Source: Magnetococcales bacterium (lineage in GTDB: Bacteria; Pseudomonadota; Magnetococcia; Magnetococcales; JADGCH01). Taken from it: a stretch of DNA of 64,000 nt. The notes below the pieces were generated by a model, which saw only the letters and a list, made by a program, of their open reading frames with translations, had not been told where the DNA came from and ran no database searches. Made by a program: the position numbers and the translations under genes. This document shows positions 49,497 to 60,065 of this stretch, one piece after another. Positions within the stretch are counted from its first letter, which is position 1. Each line of letters begins with the position of its first letter. The stretch covers positions 1-64,000 of the forward strand of contig JADGCH010000006.1 in NCBI GenBank assembly GCA_015229115.1, given 5' to 3'.

Positions 49497-50804
49497 TTAC
49501 CCACTGCCGTTATCCGTCACAACAACCGATAACGCGCCATGAGCCAGCGTAATTCGCAACGGAGTACCACGATCGATCTGATGACTGTTCCGAATTAATT
49601 CTCCCGTCACCGTCATGACGATGGCATAACCGCGTTGCAGAATAGCCTGTGGAGCCAGGGCCAGCAGACGCTCCTGCAAGGCATTGACATGACGTTGCTG
49701 CAGTGACTGCCGCTGCTGAGCCGTTCGTATGAGCCGCTGTTGTAGCGTTGCCAACCGATTGCGTTGCCAAATCAGATAACGTCCCTGTGACCACGACGTC
49801 AGTCGTTCCAGTAGTTCATCACAACGGCGTCTATGGTGATCAATGGCCTGCCCTGGATGACGCAACCGCAGCTGTTGACGTGCCAAATGGTGTCGATATC
49901 CCCTGCATACCGTTCGCATGGCCCGTTGCAAACGTTGGAACAAATCGGACAGCTGCCGTACCAATCCATCATGATCGGCCATCACCATTTCAGCCGCCGC
50001 AGAAGGTGTAGCGGCACGTTGATCCGCCACCAGATCGGCCAGCGTGGTATCGATTTCATGACCAACGGCACTGACAACCGGTATGGCTGATGCAGCTATC
50101 GCTCTGACTACTAGCTCGCTGTTGAAGGCAGACAGATCATCGGCCGATCCACCACCACGACCACATAAAATGACCTCGGCACGGCCATCGTCATTGAGTG
50201 CACACAGGGCAGCGGCAATAGCCACCGGGGCCTGTTGACCCTGGACCGTGGCCGGTGCCAGCAACAGATAAAATCCCGGACAACGTTGCCGTAATACTTT
50301 GAGAATATCCTGCAAAGCGGCACCACTGGCTGATGTCACCACACCAATCCTGGACGGCAACAGCGGTAATGGACGTTTGCGCGCCTCATCCAGTAACCCT
50401 TCAGCACGGAGACGTTGGTGCAGATGCAACAGTCGTTCCCGCTCCAGACCAGCGCCAACGGCCTGCACACCCTCGATGATAAGCTGGTACTCGCCTCTCG
50501 GTGGATAACCATCGACATGGCCCGTGACCAGAAAAGTGTGCCCCTCTACCAGCGGCGTAGTCAGACGACGTGCCGTTGTGCGCCATAATACCGCTCGGAT
50601 CTGCGAAGTAGCATCGATCAGGGTCAGATAAATATGACCTGACGCAGGCTGACGCATCGACACCACTTCACCCTGGACCTTGACATAGGAAAGCGACTGC
50701 TCCAGCAAATCCCGAATGCGCTCATTGAGTGCCGTAACTGTCAAAGGAGCGGACCAAGAGTCAGCCAATCCACCCGCTAATTCAGCCAATTTGCCAAGGA
50801 CCAT
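49497..50804 (-). CDS. xseA: Exodeoxyribonuclease VII large subunit
   Basis: LTVTALNERIRDLLEQSLSYVKVQGEVVSMRQPASGHIYLTLID; DLSAFNSELVVRAIAAS; ISAVGHE-like VSAVGHEIDTTLADLVADQRAATPSAAAE. Start MVLGKL at 50804 preferred over 50936. Confidence 0.92.
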   Translation of the reverse strand: MVLGKLAELAGGLADSWSAPLTVTALNERIRDLLEQSLSYVKVQGEVVSMRQPASGHIYLTLIDATSQIRAVLWRTTARRLTTPLVEGHTFLVTGHVDGYPPRGEYQLIIEGVQAVGAGLERERLLHLHQRLRAEGLLDEARKRPLPLLPSRIGVVTSASGAALQDILKVLRQRCPGFYLLLAPATVQGQQAPVAIAAALCALNDDGRAEVILCGRGGGSADDLSAFNSELVVRAIAASAIPVVSAVGHEIDTTLADLVADQRAATPSAAAEMVMADHDGLVRQLSDLFQRLQRAMRTVCRGYRHHLARQQLRLRHPGQAIDHHRRRCDELLERLTSWSQGRYLIWQRNRLATLQQRLIRTAQQRQSLQQRHVNALQERLLALAPQAILQRGYAIVMTVTGELIRNSHQIDRGTPLRITLAHGALSVVVTDNGSG

Positions 50805-51807
50805 AGCTGGTGGGGTGGCCAACACGGAACGTGCCGGCGTGATGAAAGCCGTAGCGGGGAGGTTGATAGAGTGCCTCTGCCGTTGCCGGCTGATAAAACA
50901 GATCACCGCATAAATCGTCGCGCACAAAAAAGGCATTGATGCCGGTGATGTTGCAACCCACCAATTGATAACCCTTGCGGTTGGCCATGCGGGTCAACGC
51001 TGCCAGCGAACAGCCAAAGTAGTCTGTCAACTCATGCACCATCCACTCAGCATCGTAACGCATCACGGCCAAAATCGGTGGTGGTAGTTTGGCGTTATAT
51101 TCGATGACGCAGACACGCGGACGGACTGCGGTCATACTCTCGAAGATGTAATAGTCATTGCCGTCAATATCAATACTGACCAAATCGATCTCTTCCGGCA
51201 GCCTGAACGATTGCAGCACCTGATTGATGGTCTCAACACGGATCCACTGTTGCGCTACCTGTAAACGTTGTCTCTCAATCAGGGGGGCAAATTTTCGCCG
51301 GATAAAAGCAATATTCTGTTCACTGCCATCCATCCATACGCCCTGCCAATCCTGATAGGTCAGCAACAGCGTGTTGTTCTCCAGACCCGTATTAACGCCA
51401 AACTCGACGAAGATGCGGTTGGTGGTACCGATACGGCGGAAAATTTCGGCGATGATGCCATCTTCATCATTCTGGGAGTAGAACTTGGCGCCAAAACGTT
51501 CCAAACGACGTGGATCAGCGTAGCATTCCTCGGCAAGGAGATCGCGATAGAGGCGTTGACCGGCCAACCAGTTGGAAACTACCTCCTGATTGGCCGCCTG
51601 AAACATGAGATGGCTGATATGACGCAGTGAATCAACGACCTGCTCCAACGGCAACAGCGATTCTGTCTGCATCAGCAACCGCTTGGCATCAGGATGATCG
51701 ATATGGGACAGAACGCGCTGCAACAGCTCACGTGCTTCGGAAATCTTCCCCTCACGCAGCTGCTGATAACTATGACGAACGGCCTCATCCAGCGTCAGAG
51801 CGGGCAT
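50782..51807 (-). CDS. FkbM-like SAM-dependent methyltransferase with helical N-terminal extension
   Basis: KFYSQNDEDGIIAEIFRRIGTTNRIFVEFGVNTGLENNT; DLVSIDIDGNDYYIFE. Confidence 0.7.
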   Translation of the reverse strand: MPALTLDEAVRHSYQQLREGKISEARELLQRVLSHIDHPDAKRLLMQTESLLPLEQVVDSLRHISHLMFQAANQEVVSNWLAGQRLYRDLLAEECYADPRRLERFGAKFYSQNDEDGIIAEIFRRIGTTNRIFVEFGVNTGLENNTLLLTYQDWQGVWMDGSEQNIAFIRRKFAPLIERQRLQVAQQWIRVETINQVLQSFRLPEEIDLVSIDIDGNDYYIFESMTAVRPRVCVIEYNAKLPPPILAVMRYDAEWMVHELTDYFGCSLAALTRMANRKGYQLVGCNITGINAFFVRDDLCGDLFYQPATAEALYQPPRYGFHHAGTFRVGHPTSYGPWQIG

Positions 51808-51826
51808 GGATCGACGACCTCCATCA

Positions 51827-52555
51827 TCATGATGCTGCTGGAATAGCCAGTTGGATCTCTTTTTGAATCATCTTGATGACCGCAATGGGATCCTCCGCGC
51901 GACTGATGGGACGACCGACCACAACATGATCGGCACCATTGCGGAAAGCGGCATAAGCGGTCATGATCCGTTTCTGGTCATCCATGGCAATCTCGATATT
52001 CTGACCGGGACGAATACCCGGTGTGACGATCAGAAACTGGTGACCAATGTGACTACGCAGCTTGCTGGCCTCAAGACCGGAACAAACGATACCATCGCAA
52101 TCGAGATCCAGCGCCTTGCGAGCCCGTCGTAACACCAGTTCTTCCACGGTACAGTTAAGACCCATGGCCACCAAGTCGGATTCATCAAAGCTGGTCAGCA
52201 CGGTAACGGCCAGGATCTTGACATCCCGCCGAGCACTAACAGCAGCCTGAACAATGGCATCGTTGCCATGAACCGTGGCAAACGTGGCACCACGACGAGC
52301 AACCTGCTCCACAGCCAAGCGGACTGTTTCGGGTACGTCAAAAAACTTGAGATCGACCATGACTTTGTGACCACGTTGCATGATCCAGTCGACAATGGAA
52401 AAACTGCCTGCTAGAAACAGCTGTAACCCTACCTTGTAAAAATGGACATGATCCTCCAGTCTTTCCACCCACTGGCGTGCCTGTTCTGGTGTATCGACAT
52501 CCAGGGCAAAAATGACCCGTTCGTTAAGAGGAATGTTTTTAATTGGTGTAGACAT
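51827..52555 (-). CDS. pyrF: Orotidine 5'-phosphate decarboxylase
   Basis: VIFALDVDTPEQA, VMVDLKFFDVPETV, VTPGIRPGQ, GADHVVVGRPI. Confidence 0.94.
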   Translation of the reverse strand: MSTPIKNIPLNERVIFALDVDTPEQARQWVERLEDHVHFYKVGLQLFLAGSFSIVDWIMQRGHKVMVDLKFFDVPETVRLAVEQVARRGATFATVHGNDAIVQAAVSARRDVKILAVTVLTSFDESDLVAMGLNCTVEELVLRRARKALDLDCDGIVCSGLEASKLRSHIGHQFLIVTPGIRPGQNIEIAMDDQKRIMTAYAAFRNGADHVVVGRPISRAEDPIAVIKMIQKEIQLAIPAAS

Positions 52556-52572
52556 GGCATAACAACTCTATG

Positions 52573-52597
52573 ACCCCCTTCCCGTTGGGAAGGGGGT
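52573..52597 (-). terminator. Perfect 11-bp hairpin downstream of the petABC operon
   Basis: ACCCCCTTCCC-GTT-GGGAAGGGGGT between petC and pyrF. Confidence 0.55.
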
Positions 52598-52608
52598 GTG
52601 GTCAAAAA

Positions 52609-53454
52609 TCAATGATGAATGCGGGCCCATATCCGCCGTTTGACGGCATAGAACATCACCGTCAGAACAACCAGATAGAGGATAACCTTGATGCCAGCCG
52701 ACTTACGCTCCATCATGGTGGGTTCGGCGGCCCAAGCCAGAAAGGTCACCGCATCGTGAGACATTTGCGCAACGGAGCTATGCGTACCATCCTGATAGGT
52801 CACTTGGCCGTCAGCTGCCAACGGTGCCGGCATAGCGAAGAAATTGCCCGGAAAGAACTTGTTGAAGTTATCCCCGTTCTTGATACGCTGTACGGCATCA
52901 CGAATTTTGTCAGGCTGGTGCGGATCCATCGACAAAATCACGGACAATTCCTTGATTTCGGCCTCCGAAACCGTCCCATCTTCCAGAGCACGGTCAATGG
53001 CTGCCTTATCCTCGTCTTTCAGGTAACCCGTCAGAATGCCATAGAGATAATCTTCATAACCTTTGCGGGCCTTGGTCATCAAGGACAGATCCGGTGGAAC
53101 GACACCAAACGACTCTTTGGCTGCATCAGCATCGGTGCTGGATAACATCGCATCCTTGCGGTTTTTGCCAGCAGCTGCCGCTATGGCATTCACTTCCACC
53201 TCTGTCAGGCCAATCTGCTTCAACTGGTCAAATTTGATGTATTTAACCGAATGGCAGGCTAGGCAGACCTCGGCGACGACCTGGGCGCCACGCTTCATAG
53301 CCGCCGTATCAAACTGGCCAAAAGGTCCATGAAAGCTCCAGTTCTGTTGTGGCAGTGGAGCACCACCCGACGATGCCAGTGCAGCCGTAGCCATCACCGG
53401 CAAGATCACCAACACACTCAGCATAGCCTGTAGCATTTTTAGCAGTTTCATCAT
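52609..53454 (-). CDS. petC: Cytochrome c1 of the bc1 complex
   Basis: EVCLACHSVKYIKFDQL haem motif; C-terminal TM. Confidence 0.93.
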   Translation of the reverse strand: MMKLLKMLQAMLSVLVILPVMATAALASSGGAPLPQQNWSFHGPFGQFDTAAMKRGAQVVAEVCLACHSVKYIKFDQLKQIGLTEVEVNAIAAAAGKNRKDAMLSSTDADAAKESFGVVPPDLSLMTKARKGYEDYLYGILTGYLKDEDKAAIDRALEDGTVSEAEIKELSVILSMDPHQPDKIRDAVQRIKNGDNFNKFFPGNFFAMPAPLAADGQVTYQDGTHSSVAQMSHDAVTFLAWAAEPTMMERKSAGIKVILYLVVLTVMFYAVKRRIWARIHH

Positions 53455-53469
53455 CTCTCTCCTCTTCTG

Positions 53470-54678
53470 TTACAGGCTCTTGGGCACAGGACGTGGTTTC
53501 TCAATCTTGAAGACCGTGATAAACCACAACAGGAAGAAATAACTGAAGTAAACTGCCGTCGCTGTACGCCCAACGTAGATAATGGGCAGCGTGCCAAAGA
53601 CAACGGCATCAGCCGGCTTGTAACCCACCCAGCCCAACAGGATGCAGTCCACCACAAAAATCCAGAACAGCTTGCTGGAAATGGGACGATAGCGAAAAGA
53701 GCGCACTGGCGAACGATCCAGAAATGGCAGGATGAAAAGAATGGCAATGGCAGCGCCCATGGCGATGACACCAGCCAACTTGCTCATTTGCCCCAGAAAA
53801 TCGATGGAACGAAGAATGGCATAAAACGGCAGGAAGTACCACTCTGGCACGATATGAGCCGGAGTCTGCATCGGATTGGCCTGAATGTAATTATCGGGCT
53901 CAAGAAAGAAATTCGGGGCAAAGAAAACAAAGATACAGAAGAAAATCAGGAACACCCCCATACCATACAGATCCTTGATGGTGTAGTAGGGATGAAAGGG
54001 AATGGTGTCCTTGTGCTCCAGATCAATACCCTCCGGATTGTTGGAGTGAACCGCATGCAAGGCCCATACGTGAACCCCAACTGCCCCTACCACAACGAAC
54101 GGCAACAGGAAGTGAAGGGCAAAGAACCGGTTGAGCGTTGGATCACCCACCGAAAATCCTCCCCATACCCAAACCACCAAGTCTTCACCAATGGCCGGAA
54201 TAGCACTCAGCAGGTTGGTGATCACGGCCGCGCCCCAAAAGGACATCTGACCCCATGGCAGCACATAGCCCATGAAGGCAGTCGCCATCAACAGGAAAAA
54301 GATGACTACACCAACCCACCAAAGAATTTCCCGCGGTTTACGGTGCGAACCATAATACATGCCACGCAGGATATGGATGTAGATGGCAATGAAGAAAAAC
54401 GTTGCACCGGTGGCGTGCATGTAGCGCAACAGCCAGCCCCAGTTGACATCCCGCATGATGTGCTCGACGGCATCAAAGGCCAACTTGGCATCAGGCTTGT
54501 AATGCATGGCCAGGAAAATACCGCTGAACAGCTGGATCATCAGTACCATCAGCGCCAGGGAACCAAAGTTCCACCAATAATTGAGATTTTTCGGGGTTGG
54601 GTACTCGACAGCCTGACTCTTGATTACCTCGGTAATGGGCAGACGTTCATCGACCCATGCCATGATCGATTTAAACAC
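53470..54678 (-). CDS. petB: Cytochrome b of the bc1 complex
   Basis: Eight-TM cytochrome b; GYVLPWGQMSFWGA; PEWYFLPFYAILRS. Confidence 0.96.
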   Translation of the reverse strand: MFKSIMAWVDERLPITEVIKSQAVEYPTPKNLNYWWNFGSLALMVLMIQLFSGIFLAMHYKPDAKLAFDAVEHIMRDVNWGWLLRYMHATGATFFFIAIYIHILRGMYYGSHRKPREILWWVGVVIFFLLMATAFMGYVLPWGQMSFWGAAVITNLLSAIPAIGEDLVVWVWGGFSVGDPTLNRFFALHFLLPFVVVGAVGVHVWALHAVHSNNPEGIDLEHKDTIPFHPYYTIKDLYGMGVFLIFFCIFVFFAPNFFLEPDNYIQANPMQTPAHIVPEWYFLPFYAILRSIDFLGQMSKLAGVIAMGAAIAILFILPFLDRSPVRSFRYRPISSKLFWIFVVDCILLGWVGYKPADAVVFGTLPIIYVGRTATAVYFSYFFLLWFITVFKIEKPRPVPKSL

Positions 54679-54711
54679 AGGGAACCCTCCTTAATTTGTC
54701 GATGGATCAGA

Positions 54712-55248
54712 TCAGGCCAAGGCCTTGCCGATGACCAGCGTCTTGTCATTCTTGAATTCATGGTAAGGTACCGCCAGATTTTTCGGTGCCGGACCCTTGC
54801 GTATACGACCCGAGGTGTCATAGTGCGTACCATGGCACGGGCACAGAAAACCGCCATACTCACCGGTACCAATCGGCTGAGGAACACAACCGAGGTGGGT
54901 ACAGGATGCCAGCAGCACCAGCCACTCCGGTTTTTTGGCCCGTTCGACATCCTTCTCCGGATCACGCATGGAGGCGTCACCATCATCCTTGCGGGCCGAG
55001 TCGATCTGCTGCTGGGTACGATGCAACACAAAAACCGGCTTGCCTTGCCACGGCACGGTAATCATCTGACCAGCCTGGATGGAACTCAGATCAACTTCCG
55101 TAGTAGCCTGCGCCAGTACATCGGCGGAGGGACTCCACGAACGGATGAATGGCCAAGCAGCACCAGCCACCCCCACAGCGCCCACAGCGCCGGTCGCCAT
55201 GATCAGGAAATCACGACGGTTTTCTTCATGCTGATGAACTATAGACAT
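54712..55248 (-). CDS. petA: Rieske iron-sulfur subunit of the bc1 complex
   Basis: RRDFLIMATGAVGAVG; CTHLGCVP and CPCHGTHYD. Confidence 0.95.
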   Translation of the reverse strand: MSIVHQHEENRRDFLIMATGAVGAVGVAGAAWPFIRSWSPSADVLAQATTEVDLSSIQAGQMITVPWQGKPVFVLHRTQQQIDSARKDDGDASMRDPEKDVERAKKPEWLVLLASCTHLGCVPQPIGTGEYGGFLCPCHGTHYDTSGRIRKGPAPKNLAVPYHEFKNDKTLVIGKALA

Positions 55249-55265
55249 GGATATCTGTCCTCCTT

Positions 55266-56282
55266 TCAACGTTTTAACTCGGCATCAATGACTTCACGAA
55301 TCTCTTCCAAAGGAACAGCTCCCACCAATTTGATGCCATTGACAAAAAAAGTTGGCGTACCACTGACGCCCAGCCTCTCTCCTTCAGCTACGTCAGCAAT
55401 GACTCTGCCCTTGTGCCGCTCTTCCGACAAGCACTGGTCGAAACGGGCCACATGGATGCCGGTAACGGTCGCAGCCAATTTTTTCAGGGTCGCCAAATCG
55501 AGAGACTCGGAACCGAACAAGGCATCGTGATAAGACCAGAACTGCCCCTGTTCATCGGCACACTGAGCCGCCTCAGCAGCCTTGGCTGCCTGTGGATGAA
55601 ACGAAAGCGGATAATGGCGGTAGATAACACGTATCTTACCAGCATAGAGTTTATCGAGCTGTTTCAACGTTTCCTGCACACGGCGACAGTAGGTACACTG
55701 AAAATCGGAAAACTCGACAATCGTGACCTTGGCATCGGACGGGCCCTTGGTCGGGGTCGTCGCTCCCTGTACTGCAAATCGCGGTGCCTGGGGCGCTTCA
55801 AGCAAAATCTCAGCCCGATATTTCTGAGCCAATTCGGCAATAAACCTGGCCTGAACCTGTTCCCGCGCCCGTTCGGTCATGAAATCACGCAGCTTGTCAC
55901 GCAACTGGGGATCGTCCTTGGGCAACCGCTGACTATTTTTGGCGATAAACTCATCCAGCTTCTGGTCTGTAGGTTTTTCTGCCTTGGCGTTAATCTCCGC
56001 TTCCAACTGATCCATGGAAATCTTGCGGGCCGCAACCTCCAGCTTGAGCAGGTGTTCCGCCATCATCTCCTGAATTTTTGCCATACGCAGATCATGGCGC
56101 TTCCGATCCAGATCGTAGAAAGGACCTTGCAATGCCTGATCAAGTTTGGAGCGCGTGATGATCCAGTCATCAACACGGGCAGCAACGGCATCGTTGTTTT
56201 CGGCAGCTCGTGCCATGACGGGAGATCCGGTAGCCCATAGTGACAACGCCACCAGAGTCGATAAAAATATGGTCTTGATCAT
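55266..56282 (-). CDS. DsbA-family thiol oxidoreductase with SurA/PpiC-like helical N-terminus
   Basis: Signal peptide; VTIVEFSDFQCTYCRRVQETL; GVSGTPTFFVNG. Confidence 0.8.
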   Translation of the reverse strand: MIKTIFLSTLVALSLWATGSPVMARAAENNDAVAARVDDWIITRSKLDQALQGPFYDLDRKRHDLRMAKIQEMMAEHLLKLEVAARKISMDQLEAEINAKAEKPTDQKLDEFIAKNSQRLPKDDPQLRDKLRDFMTERAREQVQARFIAELAQKYRAEILLEAPQAPRFAVQGATTPTKGPSDAKVTIVEFSDFQCTYCRRVQETLKQLDKLYAGKIRVIYRHYPLSFHPQAAKAAEAAQCADEQGQFWSYHDALFGSESLDLATLKKLAATVTGIHVARFDQCLSEERHKGRVIADVAEGERLGVSGTPTFFVNGIKLVGAVPLEEIREVIDAELKR

Positions 56283-56305
56283 CGTGATTACTGGTTCCCC
56301 TATGT

Positions 56306-56764
56306 TTAAGATTCCAAAGAAGGTCGGGAAGACTCCGTGCCATAAATGGCGTCTGCACGTTTACGAAAAGCTTCAACCATTTTCTGGGTTGCCGCGCCAA
56401 AAAAAGGCCCGAGCGTCAGATCAAGCAATCGCTTTCTGAAATTAAAATCGATGATAAAGTCAACCCTGCTACCTGCCTCAAGGGCTGTAAAGCGCCACTC
56501 GTTGTCCAGATGACTGAAGGGCCCATGGTGCAAACTGATCTGAATGCGCTCGGGTGGCCAAATCCGGTCTACCGTCTGAAAACTCTCCCGCAAACCCTTG
56601 AACGAGACCGTCATCTCAGCCATAAACTGGGTTGTGGTCACATCGAATTTGCGTGCCTTGAGACACCATGGCAGAAACAGCGGATAGGAATCCATATCGA
56701 CCACCAGATCAAACATCTGCTGCTGAGAATAAGGCACAACGGCACTGGCTTTTTGAATGGCCAT
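56306..56764 (-). CDS. RatA/COQ10-like START-domain protein (copy 1)
   Basis: VVDMDSYPLFLPWCLKARKF; VDFIIDFNFRKRLLDLTLGPFFGAATQKMVEAFRKRA. Confidence 0.85.
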   Translation of the reverse strand: MAIQKASAVVPYSQQQMFDLVVDMDSYPLFLPWCLKARKFDVTTTQFMAEMTVSFKGLRESFQTVDRIWPPERIQISLHHGPFSHLDNEWRFTALEAGSRVDFIIDFNFRKRLLDLTLGPFFGAATQKMVEAFRKRADAIYGTESSRPSLES

Positions 56765-57210
56765 CAGAGCTGACCTTTGGGAACAGGATAAACAGCAAAG
56801 GCCCGCTTGCGGAACGCTTCCAGCATGGTTTGCGATGCGTGAGCAAAAACAGGGCCCAATGTCATGTTTAGCAACCGGCTTTTGAACTGAAAATCAATAA
56901 AAAAATCAACTCGTGTGCCACCATGAACCGCCGTAAAACGCCACTCGTTCTCCAGCTTTTCAAAAGGTCCAGAGTGTAAACGGACAGTAATCCGGTCATA
57001 GGGGTAAAGTTGATCAATCGTGCGAAAACTCTCGCGAAACCCCTTAAAATTGACAACCATCTCAGCTATGAACTGTCTATCCCGCTCTTCAGAGACCCTT
57101 GCTTGGCTACACCAGGGCAAAAACTCCGGATAGCGCCTCACATCTGCCACCAGCTGATAAATCTGCTCCGGTTGAAAAGGCACAGTATCGTGTAATCGGA
57201 TTGCCGGCAT
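56764..57210 (-). CDS. RatA/COQ10-like START-domain protein (copy 2)
   Basis: VADVRRYPEFLPWCSQARVSE; VDFFIDFQFKSRLLNMTLGPVFAHASQTMLEAFRKRA. Confidence 0.85.
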   Translation of the reverse strand: MPAIRLHDTVPFQPEQIYQLVADVRRYPEFLPWCSQARVSEERDRQFIAEMVVNFKGFRESFRTIDQLYPYDRITVRLHSGPFEKLENEWRFTAVHGGTRVDFFIDFQFKSRLLNMTLGPVFAHASQTMLEAFRKRAFAVYPVPKGQL

Positions 57211-57456
57211 CGTCTTTGAGTTGCTCTATGAAACACGGACTTGATTTATATCATGCCATGAACTTTCTGTTCGTGACATACAAAACTATCAAAGCGCTTC
57301 ATTATACCAATCCGCCACAGTTACCACAAATGATAAAACGCAGATAACGTGTTTTTCTGTTTCGAACTACCTATACAAAGTTATCTAAATCATCAAAAAT
57401 AATTATAGATAAACCGGCTGGATGGTGAGCTTTCCAGGCCGTATAATGAGCGTGTC

Positions 57457-57485
57457 TTGACAGTTGTCCTGTCTACCCTTACATT
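57457..57485 (+). promoter_or_regulatory. Candidate sigma70 promoter upstream of the alaC-like gene
   Basis: TTGACA - 17 nt - TACATT, about 42 nt before ATG 57527. Confidence 0.4.
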
Positions 57486-57526
57486 TTATTATTTCCTCAA
57501 CACTCCAACTCTGGATGACGCGATTC

Positions 57527-58717
57527 ATGGAAGAGTTTTTTCGTATCAAGCGGTTGCCGCCTTATGTGTTTGCTGTTGTCAATGAGCTGAAATGCCAGGC
57601 CAGAGCACGTGGCGAAGACATCATCGATTTCGGTATGGGAAACCCGGACTTGCCAACTCCGCAACACATCGTCGATAAGTTGTGTGAAGCCGCACAGCAG
57701 GGACGCAACCACCGTTATTCGGTCTCGCGCGGCATTCTCGGCCTGCGACGCGCTATCTGTGGCTATTACAAACGGCGCTTTAATGTTGACCTTGATCCGG
57801 ATAGCGAAGCCATTGTGACCATTGGTTCCAAAGAGGGTCTGTCCCATCTGGCCTTGGCCATGACCACGCCTGGAATGACCGTTCTAACGCCCAATCCAAC
57901 CTATCCTATCCATGTCTACAGTTTCGTGCTATCCGGTGCTGATATCCGTCATGTACCCTTGTCACGCGATGTCGACTTTTTCGAGGAACTGCGCAAGGCC
58001 GTGCTCAACAGTTGGCCGCGCCCAAAAGTATTGGTGGTCAATTTCCCATCCAATCCGACAGCCATGGTCGTTGAGCTTGATTTTTACGAAAAGGTAGTCG
58101 CCTTTGCCCGCGAGTACAACCTGATGGTACTATCCGACATCGCCTATGCCGAAATCTGTTTCGACGGCTACCAAGCCCCCAGTATTCTGCAGGTGCCCGG
58201 AGCCAAGGATGTGGCTGTTGAGTTTTATTCGCTCTCCAAGACCTACAACATGCCGGGGTGGCGTGTCGGCTTTGCGGTCGGCAATCCATACCTGATTCGC
58301 GCCCTGACACGCATTAAGTCCTACCTCGACTATGGCATGTTTCAACCGATTCAGATTGCCGCCACTGTGGCGCTCAACGGTCCGCAGGAGTGCGTTGCCG
58401 AGGCGCGTCAAATCTACCAGTCACGACGGGATCTGTTGCTGGATGGTCTGTCACGTGCTGGATGGTCGATTGAACCACCCAAGGCCTCCATGTTCATCTG
58501 GGCCAAGATTCCGGAGGAGTTTCAAAAGCTAGGCTCGCTGGAGTTTACCAAACTGTTGTTAAAAGAAGCCAAGGTAGCTGTCAGTCCTGGTGTTGGGTTT
58601 GGTGAATATGGGGATGACTCGGTTCGGATTGCCTTGATTGAGAACGAGCACCGTACCCGCCAGGCCATTCGCAGTATACGCCGGTTTCTGGGTGCCGGGG
58701 CCGATGTCAGACCGTAA
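57527..58717 (+). CDS. alaC: Class I/II aminotransferase (AlaC-like)
   Basis: [66 protein letters not shown]-Lys motif; next to hom. Confidence 0.85.
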   Translation: MEEFFRIKRLPPYVFAVVNELKCQARARGEDIIDFGMGNPDLPTPQHIVDKLCEAAQQGRNHRYSVSRGILGLRRAICGYYKRRFNVDLDPDSEAIVTIGSKEGLSHLALAMTTPGMTVLTPNPTYPIHVYSFVLSGADIRHVPLSRDVDFFEELRKAVLNSWPRPKVLVVNFPSNPTAMVVELDFYEKVVAFAREYNLMVLSDIAYAEICFDGYQAPSILQVPGAKDVAVEFYSLSKTYNMPGWRVGFAVGNPYLIRALTRIKSYLDYGMFQPIQIAATVALNGPQECVAEARQIYQSRRDLLLDGLSRAGWSIEPPKASMFIWAKIPEEFQKLGSLEFTKLLLKEAKVAVSPGVGFGEYGDDSVRIALIENEHRTRQAIRSIRRFLGAGADVRP

Positions 58718-58729
58718 TACAGAGAAAGG

Positions 58730-60052
58730 ATGGGTCCACTGATGGAATTGCGTATTGGTCTTCTGGGATTGGGTACGGTTGGTTCCGGCGTCGTTCGTCT
58801 GCTGCAGACCCATGCCAAGTTACTGGAACAACGTAGTGGCGTGGTGTTGCGCTTGGTACGTATCGCCACCAAACGCATACCCGGTTGGGATCGTGGCTTC
58901 GACCTTGGCACGACGGAATTGACGGACGATGTCACACGGGTCGTTGGTGCCAGCGATATCGATGTCTGTATTGAGCTAATTGGCGGCATCCACCCTGCCC
59001 GCGACTTCATCACCACAGCCCTGCAGCATGGCCAGCATGTCGTCACAGCCAACAAGGCCCTGATTGCCGAGCATGGCAATGAGCTGTTTGCATTGGCGCA
59101 ACAGCAGAATATTGAACTGGCCTTTGAGGCCGCCGTAGCCGGTGCTATTCCCATCATCCGGGTCATGAAGGAAGGTCTGGTGGCCAACCAGATTGAACAA
59201 CTCTATGGTATCCTGAACGGCACCTGCAATTACATCCTGACGGAAATGCGCGAAAAGGGATTGCCTTTTGACCAAGTGTTGGCTGAGGCGCAGCGCCTGG
59301 GTTACGCCGAGGCTGATCCGACACTGGATATTGATGGTATTGACGCGGCACACAAGTTGGCTATCCTGGCCGCCATCGCTTTTGGAACCCCTGTCGCCTT
59401 TCACGATGTGACGGTTGAAGGAATTCGCCACGTTTCCGACCTTGACATTTACTGGGCCAGGGAAATGGGCTATCGCATTAAATTATTGGGGATCGCCAAA
59501 CAAAGTGCTGCCGGTCTGGATGTTCGGGTACAGCCGGTTATGATCAACGCACATAGCACCCTAGCCGCTGTTGACGGGGTGTTCAATGCCGTCTTTGTCC
59601 AGAGCGATTTTGCCGGCTCATCAATGTATTACGGCCGTGGCGCTGGTGAAAAACCGACAGCCAGCGCTGTTGTCTCCGATTTAGTTGACTTGGCAAGAAA
59701 CTTACGCTCAGGAGCCCGCCAACGGGTTGCCAGCCTATCAACACAACCCCAGCATCTACGACCTCGTCATTGCTGTCCGGTTGAAGATCGGACCGGTGAA
59801 TATTACCTACGGCTGCTGGTGCGTGATCGCCCGGGAGTGCTGGCAGAGATTGCTACCATTCTTAAAAATGGCCAGATTTCGTTGAAGATTGTTCATCAGC
59901 ATCAGCGCGCTCCGATGGAGGCTGTTCCTCTGATTATTGTCACGCACGAGACATCGGAACAGCAAATCCAGGCCGGTTTGAAAGCGCTATCGGAGCTGGA
60001 ATCGGTGTTGGAGCCCCCGCGTTTGATCCGTATTGAACATTTGGGCGCGTAG
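58730..60052 (+). CDS. hom: Homoserine dehydrogenase with ACT domain
   Basis: IGLLGLGTVGSGVV; VVTANKALIAEHG; LNGTCNYILTEM; ACT domain YYLRLLVRDRPGVLAEIATIL. Confidence 0.94.
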   Translation: MGPLMELRIGLLGLGTVGSGVVRLLQTHAKLLEQRSGVVLRLVRIATKRIPGWDRGFDLGTTELTDDVTRVVGASDIDVCIELIGGIHPARDFITTALQHGQHVVTANKALIAEHGNELFALAQQQNIELAFEAAVAGAIPIIRVMKEGLVANQIEQLYGILNGTCNYILTEMREKGLPFDQVLAEAQRLGYAEADPTLDIDGIDAAHKLAILAAIAFGTPVAFHDVTVEGIRHVSDLDIYWAREMGYRIKLLGIAKQSAAGLDVRVQPVMINAHSTLAAVDGVFNAVFVQSDFAGSSMYYGRGAGEKPTASAVVSDLVDLARNLRSGARQRVASLSTQPQHLRPRHCCPVEDRTGEYYLRLLVRDRPGVLAEIATILKNGQISLKIVHQHQRAPMEAVPLIIVTHETSEQQIQAGLKALSELESVLEPPRLIRIEHLGA

Positions 60053-60065
60053 TCAGGGAAGTGTT

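Noticed and set aside
53788-55530. 580-aa plus-strand ORF opposite petB/petA
   Set aside because: Antisense to clearly conserved cytochrome b and Rieske genes; composition (His/Gln/Arg-rich) looks like a mirror of coding sequence; no recognisable domain.
55413-56240. 275-aa plus ORF opposite the DsbA-like gene
   Set aside because: Coding strand has a signal peptide and CxxC thioredoxin-fold motif; the antisense frame has none.
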